In this document: one piece after another, positions 51,552 to 59,795 of the stretch
How the letters are laid out: every line of letters starts with the position of its first letter
Numbering within the stretch: the first letter of the stretch is position 1
DNA from: Variovorax paradoxus
GTDB taxonomy: Bacteria > Pseudomonadota > Gammaproteobacteria > Burkholderiales > Burkholderiaceae_C
Length of the DNA: 64,000 nucleotides
NCBI RefSeq assembly: GCF_022009635.1
Contig: NZ_CP091716.1
Span: 5,539,501-5,603,500 of the forward strand
Reading direction: 5' to 3'
The notes under the pieces: model-generated
Databases searched by the model: none
Told to the model about the DNA's origin: nothing
The model's input: the letters and a program-made list of their open reading frames with translations, nothing else
Translations under genes and position numbers: made by a program

Positions 51552-52949
51552 TCAGCCGGCAGGGTTGCCGGGGGTACGCGCCACGCTGAAGCCGAAGGTA
51601 TTCAGGCCGCCCTGGCGAGACGCGCTGACCTGCCCGCCGTGCATGCTGGCCACCGCCTTCACGATGGCCAGGCCCAGCCCGTGGCCATGGTGCTCGCCCC
51701 GGTCGTTGCGCGAGGCATCGGCGCGGTAGAACCGGTCGAACAGGTGCGGCATGTGCTGCGCGTCGATGGGCGCGCCGGGGTTGGACACGGTGATCCAGGT
51801 CGCGGCCTCTTCCTCGCGCAGCATGACGACGATGTGCGCGCCCGGCTCCGAATGCTCGATGGCGTTCTGCAGCAGGTTCGACATGGCGCGGCGGAACAGC
51901 GCGCTCTCCAGCCGCGCCTCGGTGTGCACGTCGCCCTCTATCGACACCTGCGCGCGGGTCTCGTCGAGCACGAACTCGAAGAACTCGATGGTCTTGCGCA
52001 CTTCCTGCGCCACCGGCGTGAGCACCAGGCCGGTAGCCACCTCGCCGCGGTCGGCGCGCGCCAGGAACAGCATGTCGTTGACGATGGAGCGCACCCGCTC
52101 CAGGTCTTCGAGGTTGGCCTGCAGCACTTCCTGGAACTCGCCCGCGCTGCGCTGGCGCGACAGCGCCACCTGCGTGCTGCCGATGAGGTTGGCCAGCGGC
52201 GTGCGCAGCTCGTGCGCCACGTCGGCGTTGAAGGCCTCGAGCTGGCCGTAGGCCTCTTCGAGCCGGCTCAGCGCGCCGTTGAAGGCCTCGGCCAGCGCCG
52301 ACAGTTCCACCGGCAGGGGCTCCGAGCGCAACCGGTGCGACAGCGTCTTGGGCCGAAGGGCCTGCGCTTCGCGCGAGAGCCGCTCCAACGGCCGCAACCC
52401 CACGCGCGCAATCCAGTAGCCGGCCACGGCCACCACCAGCACCGCGCCCAGCCCGAGCCCGATCAGCGCGGTCAGGAAGGCCTGGCGCGTGCGCGCATAG
52501 GGCTCGGTGTTGTGCCCGACGATCAAGCGCACCGCCGGCCGCTGCTCGAAGGGATCGATGTGCGCCGACAGCGTGCGAAACGGCCGCTCCTGACCCGGCA
52601 GTTCGATGATGCTGCTGTGGCCGTTGGCTTCGCGCGTGAGGCCGTCGATCTCGGCCAGGCCCTTGCCGTACTGGAAGCGCGGATCGTCGCTGAGCACCCA
52701 GAAGCGCACGCTGCCGTCGGCGGGCGTGAGCGCGTCCATGCGCGCCTGCACGCGCGACCAGCGCTCGGGGCTGCCGATGGCCTTGATCCAGAACTGCAGG
52801 TTCTTGAGCGTGGTGTCCAGCTCTTCGTATTGGTGGCGCTCCAGTTCGCGGGCCAGCACGTTGTGCAGCGCGACACCGGCCAGCGCGAAGGTGGCGAGCG
52901 CCACCGCCGCGAACATGATCACCAACCGCACGGTGATGGAACGCTTCAC
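51552..52949 (-). CDS. Heavy-metal-type sensor histidine kinase (CusS-like)
   Basis: A 465-residue kinase with a GTG start overlapping the response regulator stop by 4 bp (GTGA). Transmembrane helices lie near residues 7-30 and 180-200, with a periplasmic domain between. A HAMP domain (about 202-255) precedes the H-box FNADVAHELRTPLANLIGSTQ, an N-box LLQNAIEHSEPG, and the ATP-lid region HHGHGLGLAIVKAVASMHGG. The layout, with ALAEAFNGALSRLEEAY, is that of the CusS/IrlS heavy-metal sensor group. It is the last gene of a five-gene operon with a tripartite RND pump, whose expression it should control. Confidence 0.92.
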   Translation of the reverse strand: MKRSITVRLVIMFAAVALATFALAGVALHNVLARELERHQYEELDTTLKNLQFWIKAIGSPERWSRVQARMDALTPADGSVRFWVLSDDPRFQYGKGLAEIDGLTREANGHSSIIELPGQERPFRTLSAHIDPFEQRPAVRLIVGHNTEPYARTRQAFLTALIGLGLGAVLVVAVAGYWIARVGLRPLERLSREAQALRPKTLSHRLRSEPLPVELSALAEAFNGALSRLEEAYGQLEAFNADVAHELRTPLANLIGSTQVALSRQRSAGEFQEVLQANLEDLERVRSIVNDMLFLARADRGEVATGLVLTPVAQEVRKTIEFFEFVLDETRAQVSIEGDVHTEARLESALFRRAMSNLLQNAIEHSEPGAHIVVMLREEEAATWITVSNPGAPIDAQHMPHLFDRFYRADASRNDRGEHHGHGLGLAIVKAVASMHGGQVSASRQGGLNTFGFSVARTPGNPAG

Positions 52950-53653
52950 GAGGCGGCGCCCTCCCCTTCGCTGGCGTTTTCGCTCTCCCGCACTTCCATC
53001 ACGTAGCCCATGCCGCGGATGGTGTGCAGCAGCTTCGGGCTGAAGGGCACGTCGATCTTGTCGCGCAGCCGCTTGATGGCCACCTCGACCACGTTGGTGT
53101 TGCTGTCGAAGTTCATGTCCCACACCAGCTCGGCGATGGCCGTCTTCGACAGGATCTCGCCCTGGCGCCGGGCCAGCACGGCCAGCAGCGCGAATTCCTT
53201 GGCGGTGAGGTCGATGCGCGTGCTGCCTCGCAGGGCCTTGCGCGCCAGCAGGTCGATCTGCAGGTCGGCAATGCGCAGCTGCATCGGCTCCTGCTTGCGG
53301 CCGCGCCGGTTCAGCGCCTGCAGCCGCGCCAGCAGCTCCAGGAACGAGAAGGGCTTGATGAGGTAGTCGTCCGCGCCTTCGTGCAGGCCCTTGATGCGGT
53401 CTTCGACCCGGTCGCGCGCGGTGAGCATGATGACCGGCGTCTGCTTGACGGCGCGCAGCTCGCGCAGCACCGAGAAGCCGTCCTGCCCCGGCAGCATCAC
53501 GTCGAGCACGATCACGTCGTAGTCGTGCGTGAGCGCCAGGTGCTGGCCGTCCACGCCGTTGTGCGCCATGTCGACCGCGCAGCCCTGCTCCGTCAACCCC
53601 TTGGAGAGGTAGTCCGCGGTTCTCAGTTCGTCTTCGACAATCAGGATCTTCAT
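52946..53653 (-). CDS. OmpR-family response regulator (CusR/CopR-like)
   Basis: A 235-residue regulator. The receiver begins MKILIVEDELRTADYLSKGL, with the aspartate in VIVLDVMLPGQDGFSVL and the lysine in YLIKPFSFLELLARL. The DNA-binding winged helix includes LTAKEFALLAVLARRQGEIL, NVVEVAIKRLRDKID and LLHTIRGMGYVMEV. These segments match the heavy-metal response regulators (CusR, CopR, IrlR). The start at 53653 restores the usual N-terminus. It lies 51 bp after the RND pump gene and overlaps the kinase by 4 bp. A tandem CTGACAGTT repeat ahead of the first gene of the operon (59654-59671) is a candidate binding site. Confidence 0.92.
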   Translation of the reverse strand: MKILIVEDELRTADYLSKGLTEQGCAVDMAHNGVDGQHLALTHDYDVIVLDVMLPGQDGFSVLRELRAVKQTPVIMLTARDRVEDRIKGLHEGADDYLIKPFSFLELLARLQALNRRGRKQEPMQLRIADLQIDLLARKALRGSTRIDLTAKEFALLAVLARRQGEILSKTAIAELVWDMNFDSNTNVVEVAIKRLRDKIDVPFSPKLLHTIRGMGYVMEVRESENASEGEGAAS

Positions 53654-53704
53654 GGCGTTTTCTTCGCTGTCTCCGTCCCTGTCCATGGTGTCAACCGGCG
53701 CTCG

Positions 53705-56700
53705 TCAATGCGCCTCGGCCGGCACCGGGGCCTTTCCTTCCTTCGCGGCCTTGCGGGCCTTGCGCGCTTCCTTGCGGCTCAGATACCAGTAGTGGGCGCG
53801 GTCGAGGTACAGGTAGACCACCGGGGTCGTGAACAGAGTGAGTGCCTGCGAGAGTATCAGCCCGCCGACCATCGCGTAGCCCAGCGGCCGGCGCAGTTCG
53901 GAGCCGGAGCCGTGGCCCAGCATCAGCGGCAGGCCCGAGAGCAGCGCGCACATGGTCGTCATCATGATGGGGCGGAAGCGCAGCAGGCAGGCCTGGTAGA
54001 TGGCGTCGTGCGGCGACATGCCCTGCTCGCGCTCGGCCTTGAGCGCGAAGTCGATCATCATGATGCCGTTCTTCTTCACGATGCCGATCAGCAGGATGAT
54101 GCCGATCAGCGCGATCACGCTCAGGTCGTAGCCGCCCGCCATCAATATCAGCAGGGCTCCCACGCCGGCCGAGGGCAGCGTCGAGAGAATCGTCAGCGGG
54201 TGGATGTAGCTCTCGTACAGCAGGCCCAGCACGATGTACACCGCCACCAGCGCGGCGGCAATCAGGTAGGGCTGCGTGGCCAGCGAATCCTGGAAGGCCT
54301 GCGCCGTGCCCTGGAACGAGCCGGTCAGCGACTGCGGCAGGCCCATCTCGGCCTGCGCCTTGTTGATGGCGTTCACCGCGTCGCCCAGCGCGACGCCCGG
54401 CGCGAGGTTGAACGAAATGGTCACCGCCGGGAACTGGCCCTGGTGGCTGATCGACAGGTATGCCGTCTTGCTGGTGTCCACCTTCACGAAGGTCGACAGC
54501 GGCACCTGCTGGCCGGTGATCGGCGAGCTCAGGTAGAGCTTGCTGAAGAGCGCCGGGTCTTGCTGCACGCCGGGCGTCACCTCCAGCACCACGTGGTAGC
54601 TGTTGAGCTGCGTGAAGTACTGCGCCACCTGGCGCTGGCCGATGGCGTCGTAGAGCGTGGCGTCGATGGTGGCCGGCGAGATGCCGAAGCTCGATGCGCG
54701 GTCGCGATCGATGGTCAGCACGGCCGACGCTGCGGCGTTCTGCTGGTCGGTGGCCAGGTCGGTGAGCTCGGGCAGTTGCTTGAAGCGTGCCAGCAGCTTG
54801 GGCGCCCAGGTGTTGAGTTCGTCCAGGTCGGCGTCGGTTACCGTGTACTGGTACTGCGTGCGCGAGGCACGGCCGCCCACGCGAATGTCCTGCCCGGCCT
54901 GCAGGAACAGGTTCACGCCCTGCACCTTGGCCAGTTGCGGGCGCAGCCGCGTGATGATCTCGTCGGCGGTGGCCGTGCGGCCCTCGTCCTTGGGCTTCAG
55001 GCTGATGTAGAAGTTGCCGGTGTTGTAGGTGGAAGAGCTGCCGTTCATGCCGAAGCCGGTCACGTCGGGGTCCTTGCGCACCACGTCGGCCAGCTGGATC
55101 ATGCGGGCGTTCATCGACGCGAAGGAAGCGTCCTGCGCCGACTCGGCAAAGCCCGAGATGAAGCCGGTGTCCTGCTGCGGGAAGAAGCCCTTGGGAATGA
55201 CCGCGAACAGCACGCCCGTGGCGGCCACCGTGGCAATGAACACCATCAGCGTGATGAACTGGTGGTCCAGCACCACATGAAGCCCGCGCTTGTAGCCGTT
55301 GAGCATGGCGTCGAAACCGCGCTCGAACAGCTGGTACAGCCGCCCGTGCTTGTTGCCGTGTTCGTTCTTGAGAAAGCGCGAGCACAGCATGGGCGTCAGC
55401 GTGAGCGAGATGATCACGCTCACCACGATGGTCAGCGTGACTGTCACCGCGAACTCGCGGAAGAGGCGCCCCACGATGCCGCCCATGAGCAGCAGCGGAA
55501 TGAACACCGCCACCAGCGACACCGATATAGAGATGATGGTGAAGCCGATTTCTCCCGCGCCCTTGTAGGCGGCCTCCATCGCCGTCATGCCCTCTTCGAC
55601 GTAGCGGTAGATGTTCTCCAGCATCACGATGGCGTCGTCCACCACGAAGCCGACCGCGATGGTCAGCGCCATGAGCGAGAGGTTGTCCAGGCTGTAGCCC
55701 AGCAGGTACATCACCCCCACCGTGCCCAGCAGCGCGAGCGGCACCGTCACGCTGGGAATGAGCGTGGCCGGCACGTTGCGCAGGAACACGAAGATCACGG
55801 CCACCACCAGCGCGATGGTCAGCAGCAGCGTGAACTCCACGTCCTTCACCGATGCGCGGATGGTCTGCGTGCGGTCGATGATGGCGTTGACATCGACGGT
55901 CGGCGGAATCGACGCCTTCAGCCGCGGCAGCGCCGCGTTGATGCGGTCCACGGTTTCGATGACGTTGGCGCCCGGCTGCTTGGTAATGGCGAGCACGATG
56001 GAGCGGCCGTTCTGCACGTTGCTGCCGGCAGGCGCGGCGGCACCGGCGTAGGCCCAGCCGGCAATCTTGGAATTCTCGGGGCCGTCGACCGCCACGCCCA
56101 GGTCGCGCACGCGGATCGGCGCGCCGTTGCGGTAGGCCAGTACCACGTCGTTCCAGGGCTGGGCCTTGAGCAGCTGGTCATTCGTGTAGACGGTGAAGCT
56201 CTGGTTCGGCCCGTCGATGGTGCCCTTGGGCGCGTTGACGGTGGCCGATGCCAGCACGGTGCGCACGTCTTCCAGGCTCAGGCCCAGCGCTGCCAGCTTG
56301 GCGGGGTCGACCTGGACGCGCACGGCGGGCTTCTGCACGCCGCCGATGTTGACCAGGCCCACGCCCGATATCTGCGAGATCTGCTGCGCGAGGATGTTGT
56401 CGGCGTAGTCGTTCACCTCGGTCAGCGGCAGCGTCTTCGATTGCACCGACAGAATGAGGATGGGCGCGTCGGCCGGGTTCACCTTGCGGAAGGTGGGCGG
56501 GCTCGGCAGGTTGGCCGGCAACTGGCCGGTGGAAGCGTTGATGGCCGCCTGCACGTCGAGCGCGGCGGCGTCGATGCTGCGGTCGAGGTCGAACTGCAGC
56601 GTGATCTGGGTGTTGCCCAGGCCGCTGGTCGAAGTCATCTGCGACAAACCGGCGATCAGCGAGAAGTTGCGCTCCAGCGGCTGCGCCACGTTGGAGGCCA

Positions 56701-56875
56701 TGGTCTCCGGACTGGCGCCCGGCAGGCTGGCCGAGACCTGGATGGTCGGAAAGTCGACCTGCGGCAGCGGCGCCACCGGCAGCAAGGGGAACACCGCCGC
56801 ACCGACCAGCAGAATGGCCAGCGCCAGCAGCGTGGTGCCGATGGGGCGCTTGATGAAGGTGGCGGAAATGCTCAA
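53705..56875 (-). CDS. RND multidrug efflux permease (MdtB/MdtC-like, HAE-1)
   Basis: A 1056-residue inner-membrane RND pump with a TTG start that overlaps the adaptor stop (TTGA). It begins ISATFIKRPIGTTLLALAIL, has the periplasmic porter signatures VAPLPQVDFPTIQVSASLPG and NLPSPPTFRKVNPADAPIL, the proton-relay helix with VGFVVDDAIVMLENIYR, the family motif RFRPIMMTTMCALLSGLP and the C-terminal SQALTLFTTPVVYLYLD. The sequence is nearest to the MdtB/MdtC-MuxB/C branch, but only one pump gene is present. Together with the adaptor and outer-membrane genes it makes a complete tripartite exporter. A Lys-rich tail ends the protein. Substrates are probably drugs, bile-type detergents or plant compounds. 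Confidence 0.94.
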   Translation of the reverse strand: MSISATFIKRPIGTTLLALAILLVGAAVFPLLPVAPLPQVDFPTIQVSASLPGASPETMASNVAQPLERNFSLIAGLSQMTSTSGLGNTQITLQFDLDRSIDAAALDVQAAINASTGQLPANLPSPPTFRKVNPADAPILILSVQSKTLPLTEVNDYADNILAQQISQISGVGLVNIGGVQKPAVRVQVDPAKLAALGLSLEDVRTVLASATVNAPKGTIDGPNQSFTVYTNDQLLKAQPWNDVVLAYRNGAPIRVRDLGVAVDGPENSKIAGWAYAGAAAPAGSNVQNGRSIVLAITKQPGANVIETVDRINAALPRLKASIPPTVDVNAIIDRTQTIRASVKDVEFTLLLTIALVVAVIFVFLRNVPATLIPSVTVPLALLGTVGVMYLLGYSLDNLSLMALTIAVGFVVDDAIVMLENIYRYVEEGMTAMEAAYKGAGEIGFTIISISVSLVAVFIPLLLMGGIVGRLFREFAVTVTLTIVVSVIISLTLTPMLCSRFLKNEHGNKHGRLYQLFERGFDAMLNGYKRGLHVVLDHQFITLMVFIATVAATGVLFAVIPKGFFPQQDTGFISGFAESAQDASFASMNARMIQLADVVRKDPDVTGFGMNGSSSTYNTGNFYISLKPKDEGRTATADEIITRLRPQLAKVQGVNLFLQAGQDIRVGGRASRTQYQYTVTDADLDELNTWAPKLLARFKQLPELTDLATDQQNAAASAVLTIDRDRASSFGISPATIDATLYDAIGQRQVAQYFTQLNSYHVVLEVTPGVQQDPALFSKLYLSSPITGQQVPLSTFVKVDTSKTAYLSISHQGQFPAVTISFNLAPGVALGDAVNAINKAQAEMGLPQSLTGSFQGTAQAFQDSLATQPYLIAAALVAVYIVLGLLYESYIHPLTILSTLPSAGVGALLILMAGGYDLSVIALIGIILLIGIVKKNGIMMIDFALKAEREQGMSPHDAIYQACLLRFRPIMMTTMCALLSGLPLMLGHGSGSELRRPLGYAMVGGLILSQALTLFTTPVVYLYLDRAHYWYLSRKEARKARKAAKEGKAPVPAEAH

Positions 56876-58107
56876 TTGCTGCTCCCGCTGGCGGGCTTCT
56901 TGGCATCAGTGCCCGCGCCAGCCTTCTGCGCGGGCGGCGGCTCGATGACGGTGGAGCCGGGCTTGAGCTTGTATTGCCCGTCCACCACCACGCGCTGATT
57001 CACGCTCAGGCCCTTGTCGATCACGGCCGTTCCGTCGGCAATCTGCACCACGTGCACCGGCACGTTGCTGACCTTGTTCTCGTCATCGACCACCCAGACA
57101 TAGGTGTTGTCCTGCCCGCGCTGCACGGCGGCGGCGGGCACGGTGAGCGAATCGGGCCGGCGCTCGAGCTGCAGCCGCACGTTGACGTACTGGCCGGGCC
57201 ACAGCGCATGCTGCGGATTGGCGAAACTGCCCTTGAGCTGCACGGTGCCGCTGGTGGTGTCGATCTGGTTGTTCAGCAAGATCAGCTTGCCGGTGCCCAG
57301 CATCTGCGCGCCGCTGCGGTCGTAGGCCACCACCGAGAGCGGCTGGCTGCTTTTCTGCTGCAGCCGGTTGATGTCCTGCACCGCGTCTTCGGGCAGCGTG
57401 AACTGCACCGCGATGGGGTCGATCTGGTTGATGACCACCAGCCCGTTGGTGTCGGCCGCGTGCACGATGTTGCCGGGGTCCACCAGCCGGGCACCGACAC
57501 GGCCGTCCATGGGCGAGGAGATGCGCGTGAAGCTCAGCTGCACCTCGGCGTACTGCACCTGCGCGGCGTCGTTCTGCACGGTGGCCTCGAGCTGGTTGAC
57601 CAGCGCCTTCTGCGTGTCGAGCTGCTGCTGCGTGGCCGCGTCCTGCGCGATCAGCGTGGTGTAGCGCTTGAGGTCGGCGCGGGCATTGACGAGCGTGGCC
57701 TGGTCTTTCGCCCTGGTGGCCTGCGCCTGCGCGAGCTGCGCCTGCAGCGTGCGCGGGTCGAGCTGCGCGAGCATCTGCCCGGCCTTCACGTCCTGCCCTT
57801 CCACGAAGCCGACCTTGTCGAGCTGCCCGTCGATGCGGGCCTTGACGGTGACGGTGGCCATCGACGCGACGGTGCCGATGCCGCTGCGGTAGGTCTGCAC
57901 TTCCTGCTGCTTGACGCGCACCGTGGTCACCTGCACCGGCGGCGGCGCCTGGGCGGCCTCGGGCTTGGCGGCATGGGCGGACTGCTGGGTGAGCGCCCAG
58001 GCCCCGCCGCCCAGCAGCACCACGAGCGTGGCGGCGGCGAGCCAGGTCGATCGGCGCTGGAACAAGGGGTGCCCGGTGGTGGCGGTGGTCGTTGTTGTCG
58101 TCGTCAT
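56872..58107 (-). CDS. RND efflux periplasmic adaptor (MdtA-like)
   Basis: A 411-residue membrane-fusion protein. After an unusual run of seven threonines (MTTTTTTTATTGHPL) comes the N-terminal anchor helix (TWLAAATLVVLLGGGAWAL). The lipoyl/barrel-sandwich halves lie around ARIDGQLDKVGFVEGQDVKAGQML (in parts) and FTRISSPMDGRVGARLVDPGN, flanking a coiled hairpin (about 120-190: LAQAQATRAKDQATLVNARADL, written in parts). Beta-barrel and membrane-proximal domains follow (LWPGQYVNVRLQLER; VQRGQDNTYVWVV). The ATG at 58107 was chosen to keep this anchor. It sits 4 bp downstream of the outer-membrane component and overlaps the pump by 4 bp. Confidence 0.93.
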   Translation of the reverse strand: MTTTTTTTATTGHPLFQRRSTWLAAATLVVLLGGGAWALTQQSAHAAKPEAAQAPPPVQVTTVRVKQQEVQTYRSGIGTVASMATVTVKARIDGQLDKVGFVEGQDVKAGQMLAQLDPRTLQAQLAQAQATRAKDQATLVNARADLKRYTTLIAQDAATQQQLDTQKALVNQLEATVQNDAAQVQYAEVQLSFTRISSPMDGRVGARLVDPGNIVHAADTNGLVVINQIDPIAVQFTLPEDAVQDINRLQQKSSQPLSVVAYDRSGAQMLGTGKLILLNNQIDTTSGTVQLKGSFANPQHALWPGQYVNVRLQLERRPDSLTVPAAAVQRGQDNTYVWVVDDENKVSNVPVHVVQIADGTAVIDKGLSVNQRVVVDGQYKLKPGSTVIEPPPAQKAGAGTDAKKPASGSSN

Positions 58108-58111
58108 GGCA

Positions 58112-59605
58112 TCAATTCCTGGAAGTCTTGTCGGCGCTGGCCACCGCGTCGGCGGCATTCCAGCCGCCACCCGTGGCAGAGATCAGCGAGACGCTGGCGG
58201 CGAGCTGCCGGCCCAGCACTTGCGCGGCGGTGCGCTGGTTGGTGAGCGACAGCGTCTGCGCCGTCACCACGCTCAGGTAGGTGGCGGTGCCGGCGCGGTA
58301 CTGGGCCAGGGCCAGCCGCTCCGCAAGCTGGGAGGCACGCACGGCGTCGGCCTGCAGCGTCGATTCGCCGTCGAGCACGCGCAGCGTGGCCAGGTTGTCT
58401 TCCACCTGCTGGAAGCCGCCGAGCACGGTCTGCTTGTATTGCGCGACCGAGGCGTCGTAGGCGGCCACGGCCTGGTCGGTGTGGGCCTTGCGCAGGCCGC
58501 CGTCGAACACGGTCTGCGCGAGCGCCGCACCCAGCGACCACACGCGGCTGGGCGTGTTGAACAGCGTGGCTAGGCTGGCCGCGCTGAAGCCGCCGCTGGC
58601 GCTCAGCATGATCTGCGGGTAGTAGGCAGCCTTGGCCACGCCGATGTTGGCGTTGGCGGCCTGCACGCGGCGCTCGGCGCCGGCGATGTCGGGCCGGCGT
58701 TCGAGCAGTTCCGAAGGCAGGCCGGCGGGCGAGACCGGCAGTTGCACATGCAGCGCCGAGGCCAACGACAGCGACTCGGGCGTCTGCGGCTGGCCGGACG
58801 ACTCCAGCGGCGGCAGCGAGAACGAGGCCGGTGCCTGCCCGGTCAGCACGGCGATGGCGTGCTCGAGCTGCGCGCGCTGCGCGTCGAGGTCGACCGCCTG
58901 CGCCTGCGCGGTCTTGAGCTGGCTTTCGGCCAGTGCCACGTCGGAGCGCAGCACAGTGCCGGCGGCGTACTGGTGCTGCGTGAGTTCGAGCGCCTTGGCA
59001 TAGGCGGTGGTGGTGCTGGCGTACAGGTCGCGCTCGAGGTCGATGACGCGGATCTGCAGGTAGTCCTGCGCGAGCGTGGTCTGGATGCTCAGGCGCGCGC
59101 CGGCCAGGTCGTCGGCACTGGCCTGCTCGCTGGCGGTGCCCGCTTCCACGGAGCGGCGCACCGCGCCCCACAGGTCGGGCTCCCAGCTCGCGCTGAGGCC
59201 CAGGGTGTCGGTGGTGCCCAGCTTGACGGTGCCGGTGCTGTTGCTCTGCCCGCGCACGGCGCCGGCATTCACGCCGACGGTCGGGAAGAAGTTGGCGCGC
59301 GCGGCGGCGGTGATGGCCTGCGCCTGGCGGTACTGGGCCTCGGCGACGCGGATGTTCTGGTTGGCCGCATTGGCCTTCGCCATCAGATCGCCGAGGGTGC
59401 TGTCGCCGTAGGCGTCCCACCAGGGGTGGTCGGCGTCGATGGTCTGGGGGGCGGCGGTTTTCCAGGGGCCGCCGGTTTCCTTGAAGGCGGCCGGCACCTC
59501 CATCTGCGGGCGAACATAGTCGGGGCCGACGGCGCAGCCCGCGAGCAGCAGGACGGCCAGCGCGAGGGCCGCGCGCGATAGAGGGGGGGCGTCGGGGAGG
59601 ACCAT
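58112..59605 (-). CDS. NodT-family outer-membrane efflux lipoprotein
   Basis: A 497-residue TolC-like outer-membrane factor of the NodT/OprM group. A signal peptide ends in a lipobox (VLLLAGCAVGPDYVRP, cysteine near residue 24). Two homologous OEP repeats follow, with typical segments WWDAYGDSTLGDLMAKANAAN, TLGLSASWEPDLWG, LPVSPAGLPSELLERRPDI and LFNTPSRVWSLGAALAQTVFDGG in parts. It forms the outer channel of the tripartite pump. First gene of a five-gene operon (channel, adaptor, pump, regulator, kinase). Upstream lie a tandem CTGACAGTT repeat and a REP-like hairpin pair. Confidence 0.93.
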   Translation of the reverse strand: MVLPDAPPLSRAALALAVLLLAGCAVGPDYVRPQMEVPAAFKETGGPWKTAAPQTIDADHPWWDAYGDSTLGDLMAKANAANQNIRVAEAQYRQAQAITAAARANFFPTVGVNAGAVRGQSNSTGTVKLGTTDTLGLSASWEPDLWGAVRRSVEAGTASEQASADDLAGARLSIQTTLAQDYLQIRVIDLERDLYASTTTAYAKALELTQHQYAAGTVLRSDVALAESQLKTAQAQAVDLDAQRAQLEHAIAVLTGQAPASFSLPPLESSGQPQTPESLSLASALHVQLPVSPAGLPSELLERRPDIAGAERRVQAANANIGVAKAAYYPQIMLSASGGFSAASLATLFNTPSRVWSLGAALAQTVFDGGLRKAHTDQAVAAYDASVAQYKQTVLGGFQQVEDNLATLRVLDGESTLQADAVRASQLAERLALAQYRAGTATYLSVVTAQTLSLTNQRTAAQVLGRQLAASVSLISATGGGWNAADAVASADKTSRN

Positions 59606-59653
59606 GATGGAGGCACTCTAGAAGCCCCCTTCAAACCCCTCGCTGTCGACTAA

Positions 59654-59671
59654 CTGACAGTTCTGACAGTT
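59654..59671. promoter_or_regulatory. Tandem CTGACAGTT repeat, candidate response-regulator box
   Basis: Two perfect adjoining copies of CTGACAGTT (59654-59662 and 59663-59671), 49-66 bp upstream of the nodT-family start. Response regulators of the OmpR/CopR type bind short direct repeats in such positions. The first copy is also half of the palindrome AACTG-A-CAGTT. Confidence 0.45.
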
Positions 59672-59680
59672 TCCGTTTGG

Positions 59681-59716
59681 CTCCCTCCCCCGCTGGGGGA
59701 GGGTTGGGGTGGGGGC
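59681..59716 (+). repeat. REP-like hairpin, variant
   Basis: Hairpin CCTCCCCC-GCT-GGGGGAGG with tail GTTGGGGTGGGGGC, the same design as the pair inside soeB (8962-9084) but with a different stem. It lies between the aldo/keto reductase and RND operon genes. Confidence 0.65.
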
Positions 59717-59746
59717 ACGGCGGCGCCCGCCTCGAGCGCTCTGCCT

Positions 59747-59783
59747 GACCCCATCCCGGCTTTCCCCCAGAAGGGGAAGGAGC
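59747..59783 (-). repeat. REP-like hairpin, inverted variant
   Basis: Inverted mate of 59681-59716: tail GACCCCATCCC then hairpin CTTTCCCCC-AG-AAGGGGAAGG, imperfect. It ends 12 bp before the aldo/keto reductase stop codon, so the pair fills most of that intergenic gap. Confidence 0.55.
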
Positions 59784-59795
59784 AATGCGACGAAC

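Noticed and set aside
53024..56998. An open frame of about 1320 codons on the + strand opposite the RND pump
   Set aside because: Antisense shadow of the pump and response regulator genes; the composition (His, Arg, Gln, Val) is that of a mirrored frame and no family is recognisable.
58060..58107. The run of seven threonine codons at the adaptor start as a phase-variable repeat
   Set aside because: The codons differ (ACG, ACA, ACC mix), so there is no simple nucleotide repeat to slip.
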